Positions 34,364 to 44,640 of a stretch of 64,000 nt of DNA are shown one piece after another. The notes beneath the pieces were generated by a model. The model was not told where the DNA came from. It saw only the letters and a program-made list of their open reading frames with translations, and did not search any database. The position numbers and the translations under genes were made by a program. The DNA comes from Artemia franciscana (taxonomy: Eukaryota > Arthropoda > Branchiopoda > Anostraca > Artemiidae): NCBI RefSeq assembly GCF_032884065.1, contig NW_027062662.1:1418552-1482551 (forward strand). The letters are read 5' to 3'. Within the stretch, counting starts at the first letter, position 1, and the number at the start of each line of letters is the position of its first letter.

Positions 34364-35855
34364 GGACGATAAATGAACATGCAACAAGTTTCACGAACAG
34401 AAAAACAATATGCAATATGTTTTACGAAGAAAAATATTAAGATAAATTGAGCTTTACGAAAGAAAAATCAACGTAAAACCAGTTTCACGAAGGTAAACAA
34501 GAAGCACAATAAGTTTCCTGAGGGAAAAATTAACATGAAATAGGTTTCACGAAGAAATATTCAACGTACAACATGTTTCATGAACAAAAAATCAACATGA
34601 ATCTAGTTTAACGAAGAGAAAAAAATCCACGTACACGTTTCACGAAGAAAAAACAACACAAAACAAATTTCATGAAAACAAAATAAAAATACAACAAATT
34701 TCACGAAGAAAAAACTAACATACAATATGTTTCAAGAAGAAAAATCAACATAAAATAAGTTTCACGAAGAAAAACCGACATTTATCATGTTTCACGAATA
34801 AAGAATCGGCATGCTACAAGTTTCACGCCCAAATGCGAACGGGCATCATTTTTCACGAAGAAAAATTAAATCAAGATGTATTTTGATTTAATTTTTAAAT
34901 TAAAAATTGATTTAATTTAACTTGATGTATCAAGTTACACGAAAAAAATTGACGTACAACAAGATTCGCAAAGAAAAACTAAAGGTACAATAATTTTCGC
35001 GAATGAAAAATTAATATTAAATAGGTTTCACGAAGGAATAATCAATATACAATATTTTTCATGAGTAAAAAAATCAAAAAGGCGATTAGTTTCACGAACA
35101 GAAAAAAAAATTAACGTACAACAAGCATCACGAAGGAAAAAAAATCAACATGCAACATGTTTCACGAAGAAAAAATCAACATAAAACAACTTTCATGAAA
35201 ATGAAATAAAAATACAACAAGTTTCACGAAGAACAAATCAACATACAATAAGCTTCAAGAAGAAAAGTCAGCATACAATAAGTTTCACGAAGAAAAAATT
35301 TATCTACATTATATTTCGCGAATAAAGAATCAGCATGCAACAAGTTTCACGACCAAAAACCAAAAGGCATCATCTTTCACAAAGAAGAATGAAAGCTTCA
35401 CAAGAAAACAAAATCAACTGACAATAAGCTCCACGAACAAAAAATCAGCATGCAACAAGTTTCAAGAACCAAAAACCAATACGCAACATGGTTCACGGAG
35501 AAAAATATCAAGTTAAGTTAAGTTTCAGGTAGGAAAAAAATCAATATGCAAGAAGTTTCACACTGAAAGACTAAACGTACAATAAGTCTCAGGAGGAAAA
35601 AATGAACATGTAACAGGCTTCACGAAGAAATAATCAGCGTACAACATGTTTCATGAACAAAAAATCAACTTGGAACTAGTTTCACCAGGAGAAAAAAATT
35701 AACGTAGAATAATTTTCACGAAGAAAAAAAATCAATATGCAAGTAGTTTCATAAAGAAAACGTAAAACGACTTTCATGAAGATAAAATAAAAATAGAGAT
35801 TTCATGAAGAAAAATTAACATACAATAAGTTCCACGAAGAAAAAATCCTTATACA
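34364..35855 (-). repeat. Inner minisatellite, right arm
   Basis: The same ~33-bp unit on the minus strand (plus strand reads GTTTCACGAAGAAAAAATCA then ACATACAACAA). Confidence 0.9.
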
Positions 35856-35857
35856 TT

Positions 35858-38130
35858 GGCCTTGTTTGAGAATTCTGAGATAACCGATTGAACAGAAAAA
35901 CTATATGCACATTGAGCCTCCTGTTTTTTTTAGGCAGTAATGCCGTACGGTGCTGCATTTGATCCTAATGCTGCAGGTAGTCCTACAAAATAAAAACAGT
36001 TAATATAGAAATTTATTTTAGCCAAAACAGAGTGTGCCACAGCAAAATGCTGCTTTCAGCTATTTGGTGGTGCATAACAACAATTGTGGACAAAAGTAGG
36101 CCAAAAAGCTATTGTATGAAAATTCTTAGTTAGTTATTGGATTTGGAATTATCAAAAATCAACACGCATATTGAGTCTCCAGTTTCAGAGGCAGTACTGC
36201 TGCACGGTGGCGCATTGGTTACTATTAGTGCTGTAGGTAGTCCTACAAAATAAACAGTTAACATAGATATTTATTTGAGCCAAAAAAGAGTGTCTCGCAG
36301 AAAAGTGGCGTTTTCAGTCATTTTGCGGTGCATAACAATATTTGTGTTCAAAAGAAAGCCAAAAAGCTATTGTGTAAAAATGCTGAGTTAATTCGTTTGG
36401 AATTATTGAAAATGAATGCGCATATTGAGCCTCCACTTTCAGAGGAAGTAATGCTATACGGTTGCGCATTGGCTTCTAATGGCGCTGTAGGTTGTCTTAC
36501 AAAATATACGGTTAAAATAAACACTCATTTTAGCCAAAACAGACTGTACCACAGCAAAGCGGTGTTTTCAACCATTTCATGGTGTAAAACAACAATTTTA
36601 GCCAAAACAAAGCCAAAATGCTATTGTGTGAAAATTCTGAGACAGTCAATTAATTTAGAATCACCGAAAAACCATACGCATATTGAGCCTCCAGTTTCAG
36701 AGGCTGTAATCCTGTACGATGGCATATTTTTTTCTATTAAAGGTAGTCCTACAAAATAAAAGGTTAACGTAGACCTTTATTTTAGCCAAAAAGACTGTCC
36801 CACAGCAAAACGGCGTCTTCAGCCATTTTGTCGTGTAAAACAACAATTGTGGTAAAAATAATGCCGAAAAGCTATTGTGTGAAAATTCTGAGATAGTTAT
36901 TTGATTTAGAATTATCGAAAAACTATACGCATACTGAGCCTCAAGTTTCAGGGGCAGTAATGCCATACGGTGGCGCATTCATTTCTATAGATACAGGTAG
37001 TTCTACAAAATAATGGTTAACATAGACATTTATTTTAGCCAAAAAGACTGTCCCACAGCAAAGCGGCGTTTTCAGTCATTTTGTAGTGCAAAACGACAAT
37101 TCTAGCCAAAAGAAGGCCAAAAGGCCATTGTATGAAAATTCTTAGATACTTAATAGGTTTAGAATTATCAAAATCCAAACACACATTGAACCTCAAGTTT
37201 TAGGGGCAGTAATGCCGAAATATGGCAGATTTGTTTCTAATGATGCAGGTAGTCCTACAGATTAAACGGTTAGCATAAATATTTATTTTAGCCAAAAATA
37301 CAGTCGCACAACAAAGCGATGGCCTTAGTCGATTTGTGCGGCAAAACAACAGTTGTAGCCAAAAGAAGGCCAAAAAATCATTGTATGAATATTCTGAGAT
37401 AGTTAATTGATTTAGAATTATCGAAAAACTATGCGCATATTTAGCGTCCAGTTTCAGAGGCAGTAATTCCGTACGGTGGCACACTCGTTTCTAAAGGTGC
37501 AGGTAGTCCTACAAAGAACGGTTAAGAATTATCAAAACCATAAATCCATACATATAATGAACCTCTAGTTTTAGAGGCAGTAAGAACGTAAGATGGCACA
37601 TTCGTTTCTAATGGTGCAGGTAGTCCTACAAAATAAACGGTAAGCATAAACATTTATTTTAGCCAAAAAGGCTGTCCCACAGCAAAGTTGCGGTTTCAGT
37701 CGATTTGTGGGGCAAAACAACATTTGCAGCCAAAAGAAGGCCAAAAAACTATTGTGTGAACATTCTGAGAAAGTTAATGGATTTAGAATTATCGAAAAAC
37801 TATATGTGCACTCGTTTCTAAAGGTGTAGGTAGTCGTACAAAAACGTTTAACATAGATATTTGTTTTAGCCAAAAAGACTGTCCCATAGCAAAGTGGCGT
37901 TTTCAGCCATTTTATTGTGCAAAACAATAATTCTAGCCAAAAGAAGGCCAAAAAGCTACTGTGTAAAAATTCTGAGATAGTCAATTGATTTAGAATCATC
38001 AAAAGATTATACGCATATTAAGCTTCCAGTTTCAGAGGCAGTAATACCATACGGTGGCGCATTCGTTTCTAATGGTGCAGGTAGTCCTATAAAATAAAAG
38101 GCTACCATAGACATTTATTTTAACGCTTCA
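35858..38130 (-). repeat. Outer array, right arm (~10 units)
   Basis: Landmark GAGGCAGTAATGCCGTACGG recurs near 35934, 36190, 36443, 36702, 36954, 37205, 37459, 37575 and 38036, with a partial unit near 37800. The regular spacing is 251-259 bp; one unit near 37459 is shortened to 116 bp. Array ends about 38130. Confidence 0.9.
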
Positions 38131-38299
38131 TATGAGTAGATGATTCAGTTGAGCCTTGAAAATATTTTTTACTGTTGTATATAATAGACGTTCAGCTATT
38201 ATGGATAAGGTCCAGTGTTTCTTTGTGTATGTTGGGGGAGGAGTTTGCCTTAAGCGTCAAAAAGTGTGTGTCTAATTCTCAGTAGGTCTTATATGAACG

Positions 38300-38740
38300 T
38301 AGCCAAATTTTCAAGAGTTGCCACGTACAACACTAGTTCAGGGTATATTTAGCGACTTCATGACTGGATAAATAATGTGATTTCACGTAAGTTATAGGTC
38401 ATTACAAACTTCCAACTTGGATCGTGTTGCAGTATCAAGTGATTTGCAAGCCAATACAGTAAAGTTCGTGTTTGATTATTAATTATCTGACCATCATCCC
38501 ATAGCCTGCTCAATCACTTTGCTATCTTTTGGTCATCAAAGTACATCTCTCGGTCCTTCAGCAACTCTACACCGTCATGACTGGTCAAAAATCGATCAAG
38601 CGCTTTTTACTTCGTCGGTAGATTCAATTCTGGATAAAAATAAGCATCCCTTTTTATCACCTTTAGAAGTCACTCAAGTTACCTCAAAAAGAGAATTCGG
38701 ATTTTTCTATAGATATGTACTGATGCTGAAATCTTCCATC
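38300..38740 (+). pseudogene. LINE endonuclease C-terminal relic
   Basis: LDRVAVSSDLQANTVKFVFD near 38420-38480, a stop, then LSDHHPIACSITLLSFG from 38483. SDHHP is the conserved C-terminal motif of APE-type LINE endonucleases. HRHDWSKIDQALFTSSVDSI near 38577-38636 belongs to the EN-RT linker. It starts about 170 bp outside the palindrome. Broken by stops and followed by a minisatellite. Confidence 0.7.
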
Positions 38741-38880
38741 CCCTAGTGGAATTGGTGGCTAGGGGCCAGGCAGAATTGGATACTAGGGTTCCTGTGGAAT
38801 TAAGTGCTAGGGGCCCGGTAGAATTTCTTGCTAGGGCCCCCAGTGGAATTGCTTGCTAGGGTTCCGACCTTTCTTTAATT
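38741..38880 (+). repeat. ~30-bp minisatellite, four units
   Basis: Four units of GTGGAATTGSTKGCTAGGGbCC type at 38755-38872, directly following the LINE relic. Confidence 0.75.
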
Positions 38881-39040
38881 CATAGTTCCTACCCAAGAAT
38901 CTTGGGTAATGCCCGAGAGCGTCTTGGGCCCAAAAGAAACAAAGCGTATTGGGCAGAGATACTTGGTTCCTTTTTTATTATAGCGTCAATGGCCGTCTGT
39001 TTTGTAGCACAAAATCACTCTAAAAGATAAAACTAGTTGT

Positions 39041-39105
39041 AACTACTACTACTACTACTACTTTTCGATTCTGTTGAATCGATTCTGTTGAATCGATTCT
39101 GTTGA
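39041..39105. repeat. (ACT)n plus 14-bp triplication
   Basis: AACTACTACTACTACTACTA, then a 14-bp unit GATTCTGTTGAATC repeated nearly three times (39066-39105). The third copy runs into the LINE RT frame at the FDSVD motif. Confidence 0.85.
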
Positions 39106-40190
39106 CAAAAGAGCGTTAACAAAGGTCTTATCGTTATATGGTATACCAGAAAAATACACTAAAGTGATTTGTGCTATGTACGAGAATAATACTGCTCCGG
39201 TTAAGGCAGGATATGAGGTTAGCAACTGGTTTCATATTAAATCAGGAGTTAAGCAGGGTTGTGTTCTATCCCCATTTATATGGACCATTTTGATGAACTT
39301 CGTCTTAAGGAGCACAGGAAAGGCAATTGGAGACCATGGAATCAAATGGAGAGGAAGAACGCTCCTAGACTGAGATTACGCTGATGATTTAAGCATATTA
39401 GATGAAAGTGTGAGCAAAATGAATGAATTTTTTGAGGTTTTGCGAGTTCAGGGTGCTAAAATAGGCTTGAAAATTAATGTTAAGAAGACTAAGTCACTAA
39501 GGCTAGGAATAAGTGAAGATGAACAGGTGACATTAGGTAACGAAAAGATTGATCAGGGAGGTTAGCTTCAGTTACCTTGGTAGTATTATTAGTAAAGATG
39601 GTGGGAGCAGTGAAGATGTTAAAAGTAGAATAGCTAAGGCTCAGGGTGTTTTTTCACAGTTAAAAAAAAGTTTGGAAGAATAGAAAGATAAGTCTGCAAA
39701 CCAAGATTAGAATATTGGAAGCTACAGTGATGACAGTGGTCAAATATGGCTCTGAAGCATGGGCACTCCGAAAAGCAGATGAAATTTTACTAGATATTTT
39801 CCAGAGAAATTGCCTACGGATTGTTCTGGGTACCCGGCTGACTGACCGTATTTCAAACAGTAGATTGTACGAAAAATGTGGTTAAATCCGCTTTCTAGGG
39901 CTATAATGAAAGAAAGGTTGAGATGGCTAGGCCACGTTCTACGGATGAAGGATGACAGATTACCGAAGATTGTCCTTTTTGGCCAACCATCTGGGGCTAC
40001 ACGGAAAAAAGGTCGTCCTTGTCTGGGTTGGGAGGATGTCATAAATAAAGATTTAAAGGTAATGGGAACTTCCTGGGAGGGTGTAAAGAGGGAGGCTTTA
40101 AATAGATTAGGTTGGAGGAGGAGCGTGCGTAACTGTGTTGGCCTCAGGCGGCTTGGTGCTGCAGTGAGTTATTAGTAGTAGTAGTACTAG
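39062..40190 (+). pseudogene. LINE reverse transcriptase relic (motif A to C terminus)
   Basis: Starts at RT motif A (FDSVDKRALTKVLSLYG). IKSGVKQGCVLSPFIW near 39240 is motif B; DYADDLSILDESVSKMNEF near 39374 is the catalytic YADD box, with an in-frame stop just before it at 39371. SYLGSIISKDGGSSEDVKS (near 39575), KYGSEAWALRKADEILL (near 39745) and, after a frameshift and stop near 39882, ERLRWLGHVLRMKDDRLPK (near 39910) and a GRPCLGWEDVINKDL segment complete the C-terminal part. The last frame ends near 40173 and is followed by a (TAG)n tail. RT copies element RNA into the genome; this copy has at least three disruptions. Confidence 0.9.
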
Positions 40191-40740
40191 TAAGCTTTTT
40201 AACGTTTTGTTTTTTCGTTTATTGTGTCTTAATTGTTTTTTTCCATGTTTTAATAATGTTTGTAAATTTCTTTCTATTGATAATAAAAATTTAAATACGA
40301 TAAAATTTTGTATTTTAGATTTCTTGTTCCAGTATGAAACTTCGATAAGTAATCATTTACGTAATGAAATATCTATCGCCAACGCTATGTAACATCTGCC
40401 ATGTAACTTAACCTGCCTAGGTCATGTTCAACAATTAATAAAGCTGTAATACACAGGAGCATCTAATAGACGGAAAATCATTAGTATTGGGATGTTTGTG
40501 CGCTTTCAGGTGGAAAGAGTCGGAAAAATGGGAACCCTTCAGTCATTCTAGAAGATGAGCAGGGAATTCCTTCGCGCGTTCAATAGGTTATCGTGTAGAG
40601 AGTATCCCTCGAATCAAAATATTATAAATAGCTTGCCAACCAAATGGTTGAGACTCCTGTCTGGTCATTGGGGAAATTTCTAGTCTTATATTCAATTCCT
40701 AAGGCGGACAAAAATCTTTAGATTATAAAGATTCCCTGAA
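40191..40740. other. Anonymous AT-rich DNA
   Basis: No gene recognised. Confidence 0.4.
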
Positions 40741-40920
40741 AAAAAAGTCATAAAAGAAAGTGAAATCTAAAAGAAAGCCTTGAAAGAAAATGAAATCTCA
40801 AAGAAAAAAAGCTTTGAAAGAAACAATTAAATCCAGAAGAAAAAACCCATTGAAAGAAAACAAAACGCCTTGAAAGAAAATGATGTCCTTAATAAAAATG
40901 AAATGCTGAAGGAACAATCT
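40741..40920. repeat. A-rich minisatellite (TTGAAAGAAAATGAAATC units)
   Basis: Five to six degenerate units of CYTTGAAAGAAAATGAAATC followed by a short A-rich spacer, about 25-30 bp each. Confidence 0.7.
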
Positions 40921-41135
40921 TTTAGAGCATCTTGTAACTTCCCACGTGTGCAACGTCATTACGTGACGCCCCACGTGTGCGCTGCCATTAAGTAACATCT
41001 CACATGTGCACCACCATTACGTAACATACATGTGTGCACCGTCATTACGTAACATCCCACGTGTGCCCTGTAATTGCGTAAAATCCCAATTGTACACCGT
41101 TAATATATAACACCCATGTGTGCCCCCCTCAGTTT
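40921..41135. repeat. ~30-bp array of CACGTG and TTACGTAA boxes
   Basis: About six units of CCCACGTGTGCnCCGnCATTACGTAACAT type at 28-32 bp spacing. Intact CACGTG occurs in at least three units and TTACGTAA or ATTACGTRA in several; later units decay. These match palindromic bHLH and bZIP recognition cores, but a tandem minisatellite explains them without regulation. Confidence 0.8.
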
Positions 41136-41209
41136 TCAACCGGGGATTCCACGCTTGACTAGCGGACTGTAATAAGTCGTATTAGGTAACAAGCACCTGC
41201 GTCTCATAG

Positions 41210-41560
41210 AAAACATTCTATATTACGCAACAATCAAAGTTAAATAAACTCTATTGCTTAATTAATACCTGCTTCTCTAAGAAAACATTCTCTATTGCGT
41301 AACGGTCAAAAGGAAACCATCCCTATTACGCGACAACCAAAGAAATCATCATTTGGCCGGCCCCTGAAGGTTTTTTCAGGCCCTTGAGGTTTTTTTTAAA
41401 CAACCAAAGAAAATAACACTCTATTATGTAACATTTGCATAAGTAAACAAACCCTATTGCATAACTCAACAAACCTATTACGTAAGAACCAAAGAAACTC
41501 TGAAGCAAAGAAGCCCTGGCCCTAGTTGGTTTTTTAAACAATCAAAGAAAAAAAACTCCC
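41210..41560. repeat. Irregular CTATTACGTAAC / CCAAAGAAA repeat
   Basis: CTATTRCGYAACnnnCAAAG motifs recur near 41230, 41292, 41330, 41412, 41450 and 41475 at irregular spacing, with two partial copies of a GGCCCTGAAGGTTTTTT segment at 41355-41400. Confidence 0.6.
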
Positions 41561-41639
41561 AATTACATAACATGCATCTGCATGCATCATTACTAACCTA
41601 ATAACCTCTATGCATAAAGCGTTTAATTGAAACTCCTCC

Positions 41640-42735
41640 TAAATGTTCCCCAGAAGTTTTACCTTAATACCCCTAGCGTCATTAGTTACAGTAGCTGTAG
41701 TGGCAGTATTAAAAGTACACACATAGTGCTTTATGGCTAGTTCAAAATCCCCCAGAACTTGCCCTCAAAAGCCTATTTTAGTAATATAAGTTATTCTTCA
41801 CATATTGCTTTGTCAACTTTTTGAAAGTCCACATGCTCATAGTTTGTTTTAATTTAGTTCAACATCCTTCTAAATATTCCTTGAAAGCTTCACCTTAATA
41901 CCCTTAGCTTATGCAGCAAAAACAGTAGTAGTAGTAGCCTTAGTAGCAGTATACACATAGCACCTTTGGTTATTTAACATCCCCTTCAACACACGCTGAA
42001 ACTTTCAGCTTAATACCATCAACCGCTCCTGAAGCATTTCTGAGCGTCTGCTTGACAACCTGTGTGGGCATAGTGTGTTTGGAATTAATTCCATATAGTT
42101 TGTTTACATCCCAAATTTTTCTCCTTAATATCCGTAGTTTTAATAGCAGTAGTAGTAGTAGTAGCAGAACTAAATGCAATAGCTTAAACTTTACTGGCAA
42201 TAGTAGAGAGTAACATTAGCAGTAGTATGAGAAGAAACAGTAGCATTACGATGCAAATATTTTCCTTTGGTTCCTATTCCCTCACAACAAGCCCTGTTAG
42301 TTTCAATTTCACACACTAAACTGTTCCTAAGATATTGCTGTTGCACCCTTTTGACAACCTGCATACAGATGGCGTGTTGTGATTCAGTTCACCTTCTCCC
42401 CCTCATAATCACTTGAAAAATTTTCCCTTAACATACCTTAGGCATAGCTGTAATAGTAGTCCCAGTAGCAGTATTGATATCAGTAATAACAGTATTGAAT
42501 AGCGGTAGTACTACCAGTAGTAATTAACATATTCACTTTTGGTCAGTGGAACATCCCTCTCATCCAGTCCTGGAAATTTCAATTTAATACAATTAACCAT
42601 TGCTATGATATTGGTTATATGTCCCTTTGATAACCTTTAAGTTGACATACTTCTTGAAATTTTCATTTCAATGCTCTTAGCCTTACAAGTAGTTGCAATA
42701 GTAGTAGTAGTAGGAGCAGTAGTAAATATAACGTA
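41640..42735. repeat. Long-unit array with internal (AGT)n
   Basis: About five units of 230-300 bp. Each carries TTTCACCTTAATACCCTTAGC, then a (TAG)n-rich stretch (near 41690, 41925, 42140, 42450, 42690), then ACACATAGYRC or AACATCCC segments. Copies are diverged. Leu-rich antisense frames come from (AGT)n. Confidence 0.7.
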
Positions 42736-42739
42736 AAAA

Positions 42740-42965
42740 AAAATGTCTGGTGAGTGTGTGTGTGTGGGGGGGGGTTTAGTTGCCCTCTAATCACTTTCGA
42801 CTATTAAAAAGGGCACTGGCCCTTCCAATTTCCAATCGAATGAGCTCTTTTCGAAGTTCCTACGAGAATTCCTTCGATACGAAGTTCCCTGGTCTAAGAA
42901 AAAAAATAAATAAATAAATAAAAAAATTCTGCCCACATCGCTCTTTACGTAGGCAGCGCTATTCC
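42740..42965 (-). mobile_element. Old GTAAGGAG-family fragment
   Basis: TTAGTTGCCCTCTAATCACTTT, AAAAAGGGCACTGGCCCTTCC and GATACGAAGTTCCCTGG recall the mid-body blocks of the family in reverse. Followed by an AAATAAATAAATA run and CATCGCTCTTTACGT. Confidence 0.5.
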
Positions 42966-43099
42966 GCTGCCTGTGATACCTTGCTACTTCGATGACGCAG
43001 TAGGCTTTATGCTTCTACAATTAAGGAAGGGGGCAGTAGCCAATCACTTGTTCGTAGTGATTTTTCTTCGTTGTAAGTTTGATATGCATATTGAATTTA

Positions 43100-43400
43100 C
43101 GTTCTACTCGTTTTAAGATATATTTCTTCAGTTATATTAGTACAAATTGTGTCTTTGTTTGCTATGCTGGTTTATTTAATTTGTCTGTTTTGGGTTTCAT
43201 TTATTCTTTAATAGTAATTTCTGGTCGCTTTGAGTTGGAATTATTATAGGCTTTTATTTCTTTTGTTCTTAAGTTTAATATGGCCTTTACTTTTCTGTGA
43301 AAAACTATTTTTTCAGAATTTTTTTTATTAGTATCTTAAAAAGTGAAGCTTTTAAAACAAATGTTCTGCTCAAATGGCGAAGAAGAAGTGATTTAAGCCT
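43100..43400 (+). repeat. Dispersed repeat, partner at 61440-61650
   Basis: TTTTGGGTTTCATTTATT, GGTCGCTTTGAGTT, GGCTTTTATTTCTTTTGTTC and GCCTTTACTTTCTGTGAAA-type segments align in the same order with 61440-61650. Family unknown; no coding. Confidence 0.55.
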
Positions 43401-43780
43401 TGTACCTTTGCTCAATCTCAATTTACGAGGGTTATAAAAATCTGTAAATCTATTTCTTAGACATAAGAAAACAAAACCTTGATATGCCTTAAAATTCTAC
43501 TGAATTAACAGAAATTGTATTTTCAAAGACTAAGGCCAATAAAAAAGGGATTAAAACTAAAAAAAAAGGTTAAATATTTTTTGTCAGAAATCAGATAGGT
43601 GACCTGTCATGAATAGAGACCAAAATTCAGAATACGGATCTTTCCTGTATGCAATCATCTAAGCTCTAGAAAACAATAAAAGGGTATACATAGTAACTTA
43701 GCAATAACTTAGCGCGGTACACTTTCGTCCTTGACTTCATTCCTGAAAGTCTCATTCACCTAAATCAACTGCTCTGCAAG

Positions 43781-44640
43781 ATAGCGAGAAGCCTTTAAAC
43801 TAGGATTTTGCCCAGCATTTTAACAATGAACACAATCTGCTGCACCAAATCACCAAGGGTGAAGCAAGGATTTCTTTCGATTGTTATAAAATGGGAAACA
43901 AAAAAAAAGTTTTTAAAAAATCTGGGTTTTAAACTCAACTGCTTTGAAAGAAAACGAAAAGCCTTTAAACTAGGATTTTGCCCAGCATTTTAACAATGAA
44001 CACAATCTGCTGCACCAAATCACCAAGGGTGAAGCAAGGATTTCTTTCGATTGTTATAAAATGGGAAACAAAAAAAAAGTTTTTAAAAAATCTGGGTTTT
44101 AAACTCAACTGCTTTGAAAGAAAACGAAAAGCCTTTAAACTAGGATTTTAACCAACTTGTTAATAATCAACACAATTTGTGGCACTAAATCACCAAGAGG
44201 GGGGGGGGGAAAGGATTTCTTTCGATTGTTATGGGAAACACAAAAAAAAATTAAACCTGGGTTTTGAACTCAACTGCTATGCAAGATAGAGAGAAGCCTT
44301 TAAACTTTGATTTTATCCAACTTGTTAATAATCCTCACGATCTGTGGCACCAAACAACGAAAGGGGGGGGGGGAAATCAATGATTTCTTTCAATTGTTAT
44401 AAAATGGGAAACTCATAAAACGTTTTTGAAAAACATGGGTTTTTGAACTCAACTGCTTCGCAAGATAGCGAGAAACATTTAAACTAGGATTTAACCATCT
44501 TATTAATAATCAACACGATCTGTGGCACCAAATCACCAAGGGGGGGGGGAGCAAGGATTTATTTCGATTGTTATAAAATGGGGAACACAAAAAAATTTTA
44601 AAAAAACCTGGGGAGGGATATTTCTTTTAAATGAAGACAC
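43781..44640. repeat. 170-bp satellite, five units, two identical
   Basis: Unit landmark GCCTTTAAAC occurs at 43791, 43961, 44131 and 44295, with ACATTTAAAC at 44474. The first two units (43791-43960 and 43961-44130) are identical over 170 bp; later units have G-runs and indels (periods 164 and 179 bp). Unit ends in CTCAACTGCTTTGAAAG. Confidence 0.92.

Larger units (their letters stand above)
31565..38130. mobile_element. 6.6-kb compound palindrome (foldback-like element)
   Basis: Two inverted arms, each made of an outer tandem array (unit ~253 bp) and an inner tandem array (unit ~33 bp), meet at a 23-bp palindrome at 34341-34363. The outer/inner junction is shared: CTCAGAATTTTCAAACATGG then CCAATCTATA at 32388-32417, and its near-exact reverse complement at 35850-35880. 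Lengths differ: outer 0.8 versus 2.3 kb, inner 1.9 versus 1.5 kb. No transposase or other gene is recognised; the 143-codon frames at 36328 and 37571 are translations of the outer unit. Long inverted repeats built of short tandem repeats define foldback (FB/TU-type) transposons, so that is the preferred reading. A fossil inverted duplication of satellite DNA is the alternative. Confidence 0.75.

Noticed and set aside
32418..35855. CRISPR-like array of ~33-bp repeats
   Set aside because: The units are contiguous and degenerate with no unique spacers, in an animal genome, and invert at 34352. It is a minisatellite.
36328..38002. Two 143-codon open frames
   Set aside because: They translate the ~253-bp outer satellite unit, on opposite strands, with no splice or start context and no family resemblance.
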